NCBI GenBank assembly: GCA_015680685.1
Contig: MNCI01036143.1
Coordinates: 124,001-188,000 of the forward strand
Origin: Gnetum montanum
Taxonomy: Eukaryota; Streptophyta; Gnetopsida; Gnetales; Gnetaceae
Direction of reading: 5' to 3'
DNA: 64,000 nt
In this document: piece by piece, positions 24,590 through 36,650 of the stretch
Layout of the letters: each line of letters begins with the position of its first letter
Position numbering within the stretch: position 1 is the stretch's first letter
Program-made: the position numbers and the translations under genes
The notes under the pieces: generated by a model
Databases searched by the model: none
What the model saw: the letters and a program-made list of their open reading frames with translations, nothing else
What the model was told of the DNA's origin: nothing

Positions 24590-27500
24590 CTAAGCATCTG
24601 GGACAGGAGGATCTTCCCCTTTAGATCCATCGGCATCAGGGGCCCCCGCTCCACTGGGGCCACCTTCTTGGACATCGTCACCACCTTCATCCTAAAAATA
24701 CAAAATGAGACAACCAATATATAAATAAGAGAGCATCAAAATCTCAAACATTATTTAGCAAATCAATTTTAGAATGACAAAACGCTTACCATAGGAGAAC
24801 CCCCTAAGCCAAATTCCAGTTGACGAAGGATTTCCTCTTCCAAGATACTAGTCCAATTTGTCTCATCAAGGCCTAGGTCAATGTCTGCCAAGGCCTTTCC
24901 CTTGTCAATAGCCAACCAGGTAGGACGTTTTAGAGGAAATTCACCCACAGACACTTCCCCAGAAGCAGTTGTAATCACCTTAGTAGGCAACTCCATCTCG
25001 ACAGTTGTGTTTTGGGCAAAAGTATCAAAGGCAGAGTGCAAAACCAAACCCTCCACAAACATTTCTAGTTGCTGCTTTTCAACGGACACTTCTTTTAATG
25101 ACTTTTTGTAGTGATGTTTGTGATTCTTCTCATCCTGACCCCACTTGTAAACCTTGGAAGCCAAGGCTTTCCAATCTTGACATTTGAGGTTCAGGAGATC
25201 AATTTGGGCTTTACGCTCTGCCATTCTCTGAGTCAGTGACGCGTGATGATTTAGTAGATTCCAATATCTCGTATACGTAACCTCAGACATTCGCCAAGAG
25301 CAATCACCACTTAGTTTGACAACGCCGAACTTGTATTGAGCCTTAAGATCGTCACGTTCAACCGACAACTCAGAGACTTCCTTTTCTTTTGCTTAGATCT
25401 GTAGCCACAACTGTTCGATAGAATGTCTAGAAGTCCATAGTGACTTGGCATTGTGTGCTAGGCCTTTTGCCACCTCATCATAAATAGATCTTGGCACCTG
25501 CTCCACTTCTAGGAATAGTGTGGGTAAACTCTCTATGTCGATGCTCTCAGAGGGATCCCATCTCAACTTGGCACCTATGCATACAAAAAGATCAAACGTT
25601 AAGACAACAAAAATAGGGTGTGACACTCTAAAATGGCAAACGATTTAAAAACGTTATACCTATTTCGGGTTGGACCTCCTGAATTCATTCAACAACTTCT
25701 TCTGCGATGCCAGCCACAAAATCCATCTTACTTAACATTTCCATCCAAGTAAATGGCTCACGGGTGTGGGATGAACTAACCTCCGCGGTCCTCTCAGGGG
25801 GAACCGTCTTCATGGGTACGTCTAAGCGCACTGTCCTAGTTTCGCTGCCTTTGTCTGGAAAAAATGAAAACATGAAAACAAAAGACCATACAAATGACAA
25901 CTAACAAAGTAATATAAATTAAAATAAAAAGAAAACATACCATGCTCCTTGTCACATTCTGGGAGATCCCCTAAGTCCAGATTTTCCTTGAGAAAGATGC
26001 TGAACATTTGGTCGACACCACCCTGATCATCCAACGGCTCAGTTTCTGTGGTGTTTTCTTTTAAATCCTCTGTTCCTCCTCCCTGATCCTTCTCCACATT
26101 TTCCTCTTCATTATTCCGCTTCGTGTTGGTCTCCTCCTCCTCAATAATAGTTTCTAACGCCTACTTCCTTACTTCTCAAATCAAGACAAAGACATCAGTG
26201 ACATGTAAGCGATTGAAGAAAAAATTATGAGCGAAACGAAAATAATAAAACAATAAGATGGCAAAGTCTACTTACCAGGCATCTTGATCATATGCGCTTC
26301 ACTCATGGCCTGCTCACATTAGAGACTTCCTCAGTTGCACATTCATGCCTTTTTAGCTTCGATTTGGCCTGGCCAATGGTCTCCTTGATAACCCACTCGG
26401 CTCTTCTCGCAGTGTAAGGCACATCATCTGGCTCTAATCCGAAGCTGTTGCGTGTGTGGATTGATGTACCAGAAGATCCCCCTGTCATGATAGACACGGA
26501 CTCATCAATGCCCTCAGGAGCATCTTGGAACTTGGCTATTTCAAATAAGTGATTGATCCACGGACGGGATAGTTGACCCCGATCCAGTAGAACAAACTTG
26601 TTGTCTGCGCGGACTACTAGAAACTTGGTGAAGCGATGAAGGTAACTAGCAAAGAAAGCAAAGGTGAAGTGGGATTGTGCCTCGACATTCGAACGCAATC
26701 GCACTATCTTCTTGTGCATGCCCGAAAACAAAAATTTAGCCCAGTTATAGCACATTCCAGTTTCCAAGATAGTTCACGTGATGCGTATAGCCTCAACCCC
26801 AAGACTCCGTACCTGGGAAATGGTTTCTGGAAATACCCATGCCCTAAACAGGGGATACAATTCATTTACCTCCTTAGCCTTTGCTTTCCCCTGCATTGGG
26901 AATCCCTTGGCACCCTTGGCCAAGCCCAACCAGTCCTCCAATTCGTGCACTGTTTGGAGCTCTTTATGAGCCCTGTCTAAAACTACACTTATGCCATCTG
27001 CCGATAACCCAAATAAGTTTGAAAAGAATTTAGGAGACAGATGGAAAACTACCTTAACACCCTTAATCCGGGTGCTGTAGTAGGAGATAGACTCATTAAA
27101 GGAATCCACAATCCCAATCATTTCTACTATAGATACATCAGGACTCGGGGTCGTGAAGAGCTCCATAAGGCTGGCATTATCTAAGCAATGAATAATAGAT
27201 GGCAGGGCATGGTTGCGTAACCATTTTTGAGCCTTAGTCACCTCCCTGAACTTCATTGACAGGGTTGTCTCAGTTTGCCCAGTTGTGACAGGGTCCCCGC
27301 CAGGAGGTACATCAACTGCAAGTGCAATTTGAAATTATCGTATCAATATAACTCTCAGCAGTTAAAACACATTAACACATCTAGGAAATGTTATCATTTA
27401 CCATTAGTTGTGGACTTGGATGTGCTTCCAGAGTCACGAGGGAAGATCAGTCCATTGTCTGACCAGTCTTCATGCAGCCACCCACGAGCTTTGCACATCG

Positions 27501-29141
27501 CGAACACTCTAGAGAGCTGTCTATGAAAATGAATGATAGCACCCTTCGTTTGACCCAACATGGTTCTACGAATGGTGGAACCTACCATAAAAGCCTCTAG
27601 AGTAGTGTGAGCAAGAGCAAGTCCTTCTTCCTCAACGCATGTCCATTCTGGGTTAACTTTAGGCCTACAAACGAATGGAGGTCAAAATAGAAGCAAATGC
27701 CAAATGGCAAAGAGAAATAATAAACTTAAACAGTCCTACCTGTCCACCTGGTACATGGTGCTAGGGGGATTCTAGAACAATGTGTGCACGCGTGCAGCTA
27801 TGAATAATGTGTTGTTGAGGTAGTCCAACCCTTGTGGCAACTGTGCCCACACAAGCGCTAATGAGCGTGTAGACCTCGGCCCATGGGTAGAACCATCCTC
27901 GTTAACAAATGGCCGCTCATCAATGTCTTCTATGAAGACCATGACACCCTCCGCAGCTTTCGGCAGCATTGCCTCAAGCACACTTCGCGCCACTAGTTCA
28001 CTTAGCTGCGACTAGATCACCACTTCAAAGTTGTCTAGCATGAAGGCCACGAATTCATACGCACCTTCTCTAAACCAGACCCCATTGTTATCGACAATTA
28101 GATCCGGGGCAGGCTCATCAGCCTCAATGGGGCCAAACCATGTTAGCACCCCAATGAGCTCAACAATGAGGAGAAAATTCTTACTATCCCTGCAAGAAAT
28201 CAGGATGCCACGATAAATCAGCTATGCATCAAAACAATGCGAAAAACAAAAGTTTACATCATAAATCGACACTTAGAAAAATTTCTTGACTGTTTACGCT
28301 CAGCATATACGCTACTAAACCTAGCGCATATGCTGTCAAAATTTGTATACGCTGACAACCAAATGTTTATGCTATCACACAAATCTCTTACACTTAGCGT
28401 ATATGCTGAAGAAACCCTCAACGTATACGCCACAGAAGTTGTCAGCATAAATAGTCTACGCTAGACACTGAATAGAGTTTACGCCGAAAAACAGTTTACA
28501 CAAAAATAATTCTACGCTGCACCACGCTTGAAAAGAGTTAACTGTTCATGCACAATGTATACGCTATAGAAACCCTCAGTGTGTCACAGCATAGATCGTC
28601 TATGCTGATAAAACATAAACTCTACGTTGATAAAATAGAAAGCTTATGCTAACAAAACAGAACTTCATGCATAGAAAACTTATTACGCCGTATAGCCTTC
28701 AGCGTATACGTTGATACAATTGTCTACGCTTCGTGCAAGAAAAAGTGATTATGTTGTGCACTGAAAATAGATCACGCTATGACAGTCTACACTATCAAGC
28801 CTTTACGCTAACTCCTTACGCTCGGCGTATACGCCAAAATATTTTACGCTTAGCGTATACGCCGAAATATTTTATGCTTGGTGTATACATCGAAATCTCT
28901 ACGCTAAACTTTCTACGCTCAGCATATATGCCGAAGCCCTCTACGAGATTGTCTATGCTACGAAACATACACCAACAAAAATAACTAACAGAGGTGGGAT
29001 CAGAGCCTACCTGTGTGATGATCCAGGCTATGACAGAATCCTTAGTCTAGGTAGGCACTGCAACATGGCTTCGCTCTCCTCTGCGAAGGTCAAGTCAGGT
29101 CCCTTACTCCCCTGCCATTTCACTTCCTTGCCTTTTCCGAT
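24590..29141 (-). pseudogene. Antisense gene of element A: FCP1/HAD-like domain plus transposon-associated domain
   Basis: Exons, minus strand, from splice sites shared with element C: 29141-29011, 28189-27740, 27664-27402, 27315-26276, 26171-25941, 25854-25660, 25574-24790 and 24691-24590. Exon 2 reads LLIVELIGVLTWF, then NGVWFREGAYEFVAFMLDNF and a VARSVLEAMLP helix, which follows the layout of FCP1/NIF-type HAD phosphatases. The nucleophile Asp is Glu here, so catalysis is unlikely. Exon 4 carries a conserved domain (FHLSPKFFSNLFGLSADGI; ELYPLFRAWVFPETISQVR) reminiscent of plant transposon-associated proteins. Exon 7 is a coiled coil, and exon 8 an acidic tail (DEGGDDVQEGG..). Damage: the start ATG is ATC, with stops in exons 1, 2 (two), 4, 5 and 7. 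It is collinear with the copies in C and D. Confidence 0.8.
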
Positions 29142-29390
29142 CGCAGCATCCTCTACGCTAGGATCGACAGTGTACACTAAAGGTTAGAATTGTCTACGCC
29201 TACACCGAGCCTCTACGCCGAAGTCTAAGTCCCTATGCTAACGCTTGAACTTCTACGCTAGGTGCCTATGCTAAGGTTTAGCCGTTACCGTCTACGCTGG
29301 GGTTGAGTCGATCGGAGTCTACGTTGGGGTGTGGGTTTACGCTTACGCTGGGGTTTTTTAGTTTACGCTCATGCTGGGAAGTTGACGCTC
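28240..29390. repeat. TACGC-rich promoter and first intron of the antisense gene (A)
   Basis: Dozens of TACGCT/AGCGTA words, many in the palindrome GCGTATACGC or one-base variants, occupy intron 1 (29010-28190) and the 5' region of the antisense gene. The same words make up the LTR and leader of the element. The interval includes the short first coding exon. Confidence 0.75.
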
Positions 29391-29420
29391 AAAGAATCCA
29401 ATGTGAGAAATGATGCCCCC

Positions 29421-29432
29421 CCTTTATATAGC
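29421..29432 (-). promoter_or_regulatory. TATA box of the antisense gene (A)
   Basis: The minus strand reads GCTATATAAAGG followed by a G-run, about 280 bases upstream of the antisense start position. Element C has GCTATAAAAGGGGG at the homologous place. Use as a promoter is inferred from position and conservation. Confidence 0.6.
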
Positions 29433-29639
29433 GCTCCACCATCGCTGTCGCTGCCGCTTACGCCGCCACCTCCCAGTTTGCTATTTTTGCCTTTTTTCTT
29501 CACTTTTTATTTATTTTTGTTGAAATTCGCCCAAAAAATGATAAAAAAATATATATTTAAAATAAAATAGAAATTACTACATCCCGATTCCCCCGTGAAC
29601 CCCATTCCAGGCGTTTACGCCGAACATTCCAGCATAAAC

Positions 29640-29870
29640 TGCCAACCACCACCGGTATGGCCTTAAACTACTGTGATGGCCCAGTACGGCCTTAAACTGC
29701 CATATACAAACTGACCATGGCCCGGTACGGCCTTAAAATGCCACATACGAACCCATTACAGCTCGGTACAACCTTAAACTACCACCTATGGATTACATTT
29801 GGCCCGGTAAGGCGTTAAACTGCCACCTACAGCCCGGTACGGCCTTAAACTGCCATGTGTCCCGGTGTGA
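29640..29870. repeat. Boundary repeat between antisense promoter and pol (A)
   Basis: About six imperfect copies of CCCGGTACGGCCTTAAACTGCCA. The homologous array in element C is at 49870-50090. The core (GGCCTTAAACT) resembles the repeat on the other side of the antisense gene. Confidence 0.75.
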
Positions 29871-29966
29871 CAATAATCCACCATCATGCATGTACACATA
29901 ATTCAAAATTACCAAAGAGCATAGAACGATACCCATCAGCTCATTCAGCTCTCTGTTTATTGGCAG

Positions 29967-32180
29967 GAGCATGCTCGATGGATTGCCAGCATTTAACCGC
30001 ACCGTTAATCATTGAAGGACCATATGGCAAAATTACAAAAGATATTAACATAAACCTCATCCACTTAGGTTCATCAATGGACGACGCAGTCATCGCCTCA
30101 ACACAGCAAATAATAGACAACTACAAAGGCATGAAAAAACCCATTGACATAGAAGCCAAAAATATCACTGAAGACCCATTGACTGAAACCCCCATCACCA
30201 TGCCCGATGGGAAAATTAAAATACTAAAATTAAGCACATTACTAAAATCAGAACTAGCCAAAAACATTAAGGATGTACTTAGGGAAAATATGAAAGCATT
30301 CGCTTGGTCTTACATGAACATGCCCGGACTAGATTCCCGAATTGTCCAGCACAACATTATCCTTAATCCGAAATTGAGACCGGTAAAACAAAAGGCACGA
30401 AAGGTTAATCCTAAGGTGGCATTGGCAGTTCGCAATGAGATCACCAAAATTTATCAGGCTGGTTTCATTTGAGCTGTTGATTACGCCGAGTGGGTATCCA
30501 ACATGGTCATTGTCCCAAAGAAGAATGCAAGCATTCATTTATGTATTAACTTTCGAGATCTCAACGTTGCAACCATAAAAGATGATTTTCCCCTACCCAG
30601 CATTGATCAACTTGTCGACTCGACCACTAGGCACGCCCCATTATCTTTTATGGATGGTTTCTCGGGATACAACCAGATACGCATCAACCTGGAGCATCAG
30701 CTTTAGACAACCTTTATGACACCATGGGAAACCTTTTGTTACACAATGATGCCCTTTGGTCTCAACAAGGCTGGAGCCATGTATCAAAGGGCGATGACAT
30801 TCATCTTTAGCGATTACATGTTACACTCGCTCAATGACTATGTAGATGACATTGTGGTTAAGTCAAAAACATCAGAACAACATATACAAGACCTTGACAT
30901 AGTATTAAAATGTTGTTTAAAGTATGAATTGCGACTCAACCTAGAAAAAATGTATCTTCGGCGTCAAGACAAGTAAAATGCTTGGATTTATAGCCTCAGA
31001 AGTAGGGATACGAGTAGACCCCGATAAAGTTAAGGCCATAGTGAACCTGAAACCACCAGGAAACCTTACTGAACTTCGAGGTCTACAAGGTAGATTACAG
31101 TTTATCAGGCGCTTCATAGAAAACTAACAGACAAACTAAAACCTATGAATCACTTGTTGCATAAGAACGTCCATTTTGAATGGACTCCACAGTGCTAGGA
31201 AGCGTTTAATAATATTAAAACGACACTTGCCCGACCACCCATGGTTTATCCACCTCAAAATGATAAACCATTTTCCATCTACCTCACTACTTCGGATTCG
31301 TCAATCGCATCTATGCTTTGCCAGAAACAAGATGACAGAACCAAAATCCCTATATATTACTTAAGCCATGCATTAGTTGCCTACGAGAAAAAGTAAAATG
31401 ACGTGGAGCGGTCCTATTTAGCCTTGGTCTTTCCTTTGAGAAAATGGTGACATTACCTCTTTCATAACCAAGTTAATATAATTTGCAAGGATAATGTGCT
31501 CAGGGCCATCACAGGAAACATTTATGAGACGAATCGGATAGCACGATGGAAAGCCATGATAGTTGAGTTTGACTTGCACTACATACCATAATCATTAGTT
31601 AAAGGTCAAGCCATAGTAAGTCAAATGGCTACGTCACCAACGCATGATCAAGTGATAATAGAGCCAGAATTCCCAGATGAGAATATAAGCACAATAGACA
31701 TAGTGCCCAATGACTACGATGCCATTCTAAACTTTGATGGAGCATCCACCTCTCGAGGGGGAAGTGCAGCCGCTGTCATCACCTATCCCTCCGGGGAGAT
31801 CTGACCCTTTGCTTATTGTTTCAACTTTCATTGTACCAACAACATAGCAAAGTACAAAGGTCTCCTTAGAGGTCTCATGGTAGCGCTGGCTTTAGACATC
31901 ATGAGACTTGTGGTCAGAGGAGACTTACAACTGGTTTTACACAAAATCACAGATGTTTATACATGAAAAGCCCAACATTAACAACCATACTGCGACCTAG
32001 CAAAACACCTAATGAGGCAATTTGAAAACATCGATGTGCAACACATTTCTAGAAATGATAACACCATCGTGAACACATTAGCCACATTAGCATTAAACAT
32101 ATCGCCAGACATGTTCCATGCATTACCCAGCTCTGTAACCAGTTATGCTGAACCAATAACCGATACTCTTGACATGTTGT
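29967..32180 (+). pseudogene. Pol of element A, part 1: RT and RNase H domains
   Basis: The frame becomes open after a conserved splice-acceptor-like TTTATTGGCAG (AG at 29965-29966). RT reads from about 30370: NMVIVPKKNASIHLCINFRDL, FPLPSIDQLVDST, SFMDGFSGYNQIRINL, MMPFGLNKAGAMYQRAM, and the catalytic YVDDIVVKSK near 30840. RNase H 1 follows (31250-31600). A second RNase H starts NFDGASTSRGGSAA at about 31733, typical of the Tat lineage. Several stops (for example TGA near 30470 and TAG near 30704) and small shifts kill it. The frame is cut at 32180 by an insertion and resumes at 35345. Confidence 0.85.
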
Positions 32181-32446
32181 TGTTGGCGACCGTTTGGGAC
32201 ACGACCGTCAATGAGTGTCCTCGAACAGGATTTAGGTGCCTGCTGGTCTCTGACAACACCAAGGCCCAGATACCTCTAAATAAACTCAGTAGTTAATGTG
32301 AGTATGTGTGTGTGCTATTGCGGCATGTGGTTTTGAGAAATGTAAGGATTGTGTTGTGTGTAAACTACAAATGACTTACTTTAAAGAGATTCAGCCAACT
32401 TTGCCAAGTACTGTGAGTTGTTGAAAGTTTCCTATTTTGTTCAACT

Positions 32447-32824
32447 NNNNNNNNNNNNNNNNNNNNNNNNNNNNNNNNNNNNNNNNNNNNNNNNNNNNNN
32501 NNNNNNNNNNNNNNNNNNNNNNNNNNNNNNNNNNNNNNNNNNNNNNNNNNNNNNNNNNNNNNNNNNNNNNNNNNNNNNNNNNNNNNNNNNNNNNNNNNNN
32601 NNNNNNNNNNNNNNNNNNNNNNNNNNNNNNNNNNNNNNNNNNNNNNNNNNNNNNNNNNNNNNNNNNNNNNNNNNNNNNNNNNNNNNNNNNNNNNNNNNNN
32701 NNNNNNNNNNNNNNNNNNNNNNNNNNNNNNNNNNNNNNNNNNNNNNNNNNNNNNNNNNNNNNNNNNNNNNNNNNNNNNNNNNNNNNNNNNNNNNNNNNNN
32801 NNNNNNNNNNNNNNNNNNNNNNNN
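32447..32824. other. Assembly gap (378 N)
   Basis: A run of N inside the 3.16-kb insertion. Open frames that cross it are meaningless. Confidence 0.99.
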
Positions 32825-32939
32825 AAGAACAGTAAGAGCGATCTAAAAATCCTAAAATTACTTGCCAAGGATGATACTATCTAAACCACTAGCTAAACAA
32901 TTTAAACAAAACAAAAAATGAAATGCATAACTCATAGGA

Positions 32940-33600
32940 CCATGACAAAGAGGCTGAAGTCTTTTTTTTAGCAAGCCATCTTACAAGAAATCTTCTTTAC
33001 AAATCTTCCAAGACTCCAAGTGTGATGTGAGAAGTCCCTTGTGATTCCAATGTTATGATGATTCCCCCTTGACTCCTGAAGCCTTTTTATAGGGTTCAAA
33101 GGTAGGTAGGGAAGTTACATATTCAAAAATATCTCACCTAACTTCTCTCCCAAGTAACTTGGCCAACCAATTAGGAGATTACTTGCCCAACAAGTTAGGA
33201 GGTTACTTGCCCAACAAGTTAGGTAAGTTACAACAATTTTGGGTGGTTGCAACCACCAAAGAGATAAAAATGCTGCATCTGACACGTGTCCCATTTAGTT
33301 GACAAGTGGCCATTGTGGAGATAAAAAGGCTGTAGTTGACAAGTGGCCTTTTTAATGGTTACAAACATCATGGATTAAGGCTAGGAAGTTACAAATTCCA
33401 CATAAAGTTACAATTATATAAATAAAAGCTATAGTTGGAAATGTCCATAAATCCCTCTTTTTATAAAATAGCTATACATATAAATTTATATATGTATATT
33501 TAGGAACAACATAAAGGTCAATAAATAAAATTTGATCATCTATCTCCCCTTGGCCAAGCTACAGAAAACATTATATATTTAATCATATCTACTATGGTAC
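32940..33600 (-). repeat. LTR-like regulatory stretch inside the insertion
   Basis: On the minus strand a TATA-like CCTATAAAAAGG (near 33090) follows short repeats: two adjacent copies of ACTTGCCCAACAAGTTAGGA (plus strand, about 33180-33222) and a doubled GAGATAAAAA..TGACAAGTGGCC. A purine-rich AAGGGGAGA on the minus strand near 33545 could be a polypurine tract. This suggests part of a minus-strand LTR element, but I could not define both ends. Confidence 0.4.
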
Positions 33601-34229
33601 ATGTTAAGAAAGACGATGAGCTGACCAAAGACTGGAAAAGGCCTGTGAATTGGAAAATATTGTACACGCGGCAAATCGGATGGTGCAACCTCTCTCACGC
33701 TGACGCTAGCAGAGGCAGAAGCTCAACCTGGACTGGACTTCCAAGAATATGGCGAGACACAATCAGATCAACATCTATGAAGCCAACGCCCAGATGCAGG
33801 GTTCAAAGTTCCTGATTATTTCACTCACTTTTGGTAGTTCTGCATTCTAACCTGGTAGCCGTAGAGCGACTTGAGCACCCTCTTGATTTCGATCTTGCTC
33901 ACCATTTTGTTTCTTTCGATTTTGCCTCTACTCTGGTTTCTCCTCACACTAACACCTACAACTGCGATCGAGTTTGAGTTCAAATTTGGGTTTTCACAGG
34001 TAGCCCTGCCCTCACTGTTCTACTGGAAATTTTGATCTTAACCGGAAACCCTACAAACCCTTACCACCGGCTTCCTACGCTTGGTCCTGCTGCTGCTACT
34101 CTTGCCGCTTATTCTCCGCATCTTCTACATTTTCCATGGTTGTGTAATGTTCATTACCCCATCTTCATGCTCACTACGTTTCACGGTGTGGAGCCGGTTC
34201 ACCTTTTATGCGATTATGCACAAGTGGTT

Positions 34230-35097
34230 TCGCCGCCCGTGACCAGTAGTGATTGCCATTTTCGGATTGGGTTTTCAAAGGTGAAGTTGTTTGAAACCAT
34301 CCATAGCAAGCCCATTATTACAAAACTCCAAAATAAAATCATGGATGATATCTCAGGCAACTAATATGAAGAGCCGCATTCGGATACGGAAGGTCAGAAT
34401 GCGTTGCAAAAGCTTGTTGAATCTACCCCTTGTTTTGTTTATGTGGATAATGCATTGGATTCTCAGCAGCTCTCAATGCTTCTACCCAAGCAACTTCACA
34501 ACTGCAACAAGTTGAGATTACTTTTAACCACCCAAATTCGGGACATGGCTGATAGCGTTCATGCACCTAATTCTGTGAAAATCTTCCCTGTGTCGTCCAT
34601 GGATAAAAAAGATGGAGACGAGCTGTTACAGCAACTGTTGGGAGAATCGGCGTGCCAACAACTAAAACGCTAGGACTTGCGGGCGCTGAGCAACATGTGT
34701 GGAGGGGTACCACTGTGTATTGAATTGGTGGGCAATTTCATTGCAAACCATGCCAACAAAAGTAGGGCAATGCAAGTGATCAGGTAGGAACATGCTTGCA
34801 TGAGTGGCGAATATTTTACATTAAAAAAACATGGATTTCTTTTTTTTTGCTTTGGATGGACTCCCCAATTCCTATAGAGAAGCCTTCTTTGACATATGTA
34901 TCTTCTTCCCCACCTGTCACTGGGGCGAAGCCTTAAATCTATTTGGTGATGACACTCTGGAGGCTCTTGAGAGAAGGGCTCTTATAAAAAATCAAATTCT
35001 TAAGATTGATGACGAAGATGTTTCAATAGAGATTAAGTCCTGCAGCACCTTCGAAAATTGTTGCAAGGATTCTAGGATAACCAGCACCAGGTACTGA
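34230..35097 (+). pseudogene. NB-ARC (NLR resistance gene) fragment
   Basis: Readable NB-ARC motifs in order: FETIHSKPIITKLQNKIMDD (region after the P-loop), FVYVDNALDSQQLSMLLP (kinase-2-like), LRLLLTTQIRDMADSV (RNBS-B), LSNMCGGVPLCIELVG (GLPL), then ALDGLPNSYREAFFDICIFF (RNBS-D) and ERRALIKNQIL. NLRs are intracellular immune receptors, and this region is their nucleotide switch. The P-loop, the N-terminal domain and the LRRs are missing, and there are stops at about 34363 and 34672. A GT-AG-like break near 34780-34830 may be an old intron. A TIR- or CC-type origin cannot be told from this fragment. Confidence 0.75.
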
Positions 35098-35344
35098 TAA
35101 TGATCACCCACCATTAATTTAAGCCATCCTAAAAAGCTGGGGAAACTTATGAGAAGAAGATGCTATGGATGTGGATTTTTGAATTTTTCCAGACTTTTTA
35201 GAGGTGTAATCAGTGAAGATGCCTGCAGCTATATTGGACACCATGTCTCATTCTTTACGGCACTTTTCTACACTTTCCCGCCCTGCTAGTAATGATAAAT
35301 GGGAAGCCATACTGTTCCATGAAATGGCCAAAAATGTGCCAACA

Positions 35345-36650
35345 GTTGCCAATCGCATCTGTTAGTACGATACATGCGATAGAATGGTATGATGACATAA
35401 AAGAATACCTTATATGTGGCAAAACACCACGACATCTAACAAATGCACAAAAGGATGCAGTATGAAAACGTTTTAAGCAGTATACCCTAGTAGGGGACAC
35501 ATTATGTCATAGATCTTACGAAGGCATATTGCTAACATGCATTAATAGTACTAATGCCCAAACCATCGTCAAACAAGTACACGAGGGACTATGCAGAGTG
35601 CACATAGCGCCAAAAGCCATGGCAACAAAAATAAGATGCTTAGGCTACTATTGGCCACACATGGAATATGACTGTCTCTCCAAGGCTAAGACATGTAGTA
35701 CCTGCCAAAAACATAGCAATCTAATCCATGTCCCACCAAATGAGTTGCATATAGCACAAATCACATGGCCTTTTCAAAAGTGGGGGTTGGACCTTATCGG
35801 CCCGATAACACCCTCATCTTCTGCAGGGCATAGTTTCATCATAACCGCAATCGAATATTTCACAAAGTGGGTAGAAGTTCCTCCCCTTTGAAAAACTACA
35901 TCTAAACATGTATGCAATTTCATTCATGAAAACATTGTAACCTGCTTTGGCATTCCCATGACAATCATCACTGAGAATGGACCACAATTTAGCAGTGCCG
36001 AGACCAAAACCTTTTGCGATAGCCTAGGGATCAAACACTTTCTTTCATCCCCTTACTATCCTCAGAGCAATGGGCAAGCAGAGGCAATGAACAAAATGAT
36101 TATTGCAATACTTAAGAGGATGCTTACCCAAAGAAAGAGAAAGTGGCATGAGCAATTGGTATACGCACTGTTGGCATACCGTACTATGCATCGAACCTCA
36201 ACAGGTAAAACACCATATAGTCTTGTTTATGGTTCAGAAGCTATTTTACCTTTGGAATTACAGGTACCATCTTTAAGGATCACACTCTTTGGACTCCTCA
36301 ACGATGGGTAGAACAATGATCTACGCATCATTGACCTAGACTTGGTGGAGGAGGAATGCGTACGTGCGCTCAATCAAATCGAATGGTACCAAAAACAACA
36401 ACGGCAACGACATCGACATGACGGTCATAAGCGCCCTATTAAAGAAGGTGACCTTGTACTTAAGGCTATCCGGGAACACCCGGACAAGTTCTCAGCCAAC
36501 TGGGAAGGGCCTTACTTAGTCATTAAAGCATTTGACAATGGAGCATTTAAGCTAGCTGATATGGAATGGAATGAGCGCCAATCCAATGAACCACTTGTTC
36601 CTGAAACCATTCTACATTTGAGTACAAGCTCAGGTATGTGTGAGTCCTAG
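35345..36650 (+). pseudogene. Pol of element A, part 2: integrase
   Basis: Continues the frame cut at 32180. The zinc-binding region reads HIAPKAMATKIRCLGYYWPH and CSTCQKHSN. The catalytic core has WGLDLIGPITPSSSAGHSF (first Asp), ITENGPQFSSAE (the second Asp is Glu, which would be inactivating) and YYPQSNGQAEAMNK (Glu). The C-terminal domain reads WEGPYLVIKAFDNGAFKLAD. Three open segments lie in one frame, separated by single stops (near 35889 and 36309). Confidence 0.85.

Larger units (their letters stand above)
32181..35344. mobile_element. 3.16-kb insertion in pol of element A, carrying an NLR fragment
   Basis: Comparison with element C shows pol running up to GACATGTTG and resuming at GTTGCCAATCGC, so everything between is inserted. 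The insertion starts TGTTGGC and ends GCCAACA, a 7-base terminal inverted repeat with LTR-like TG..CA ends. It is flanked by GTTGT (32176-32180) and GTTGC (35345-35349), a probable 5-bp target duplication with one change. No LTR pair, RT or transposase is visible. It may be a non-autonomous element or a retroelement remnant that picked up a host gene fragment. Confidence 0.7.

Noticed and set aside
28240-29390. CRISPR array because of regular short repeats
   Set aside because: The repeats are degenerate, directly overlapping and without unique spacers, and the context is a plant retroelement.
32365-32868. Open frames across the N run
   Set aside because: They consist almost wholly of unknown residues from the assembly gap.
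35255-35500. Minus-strand open frame reading like integrase (FMEQYGFPFIITSRAG)
   Set aside because: It overlaps the right end of the 3.16-kb insertion and resumed pol on the plus strand. The likeness covers only one short phrase and no catalytic residues line up.
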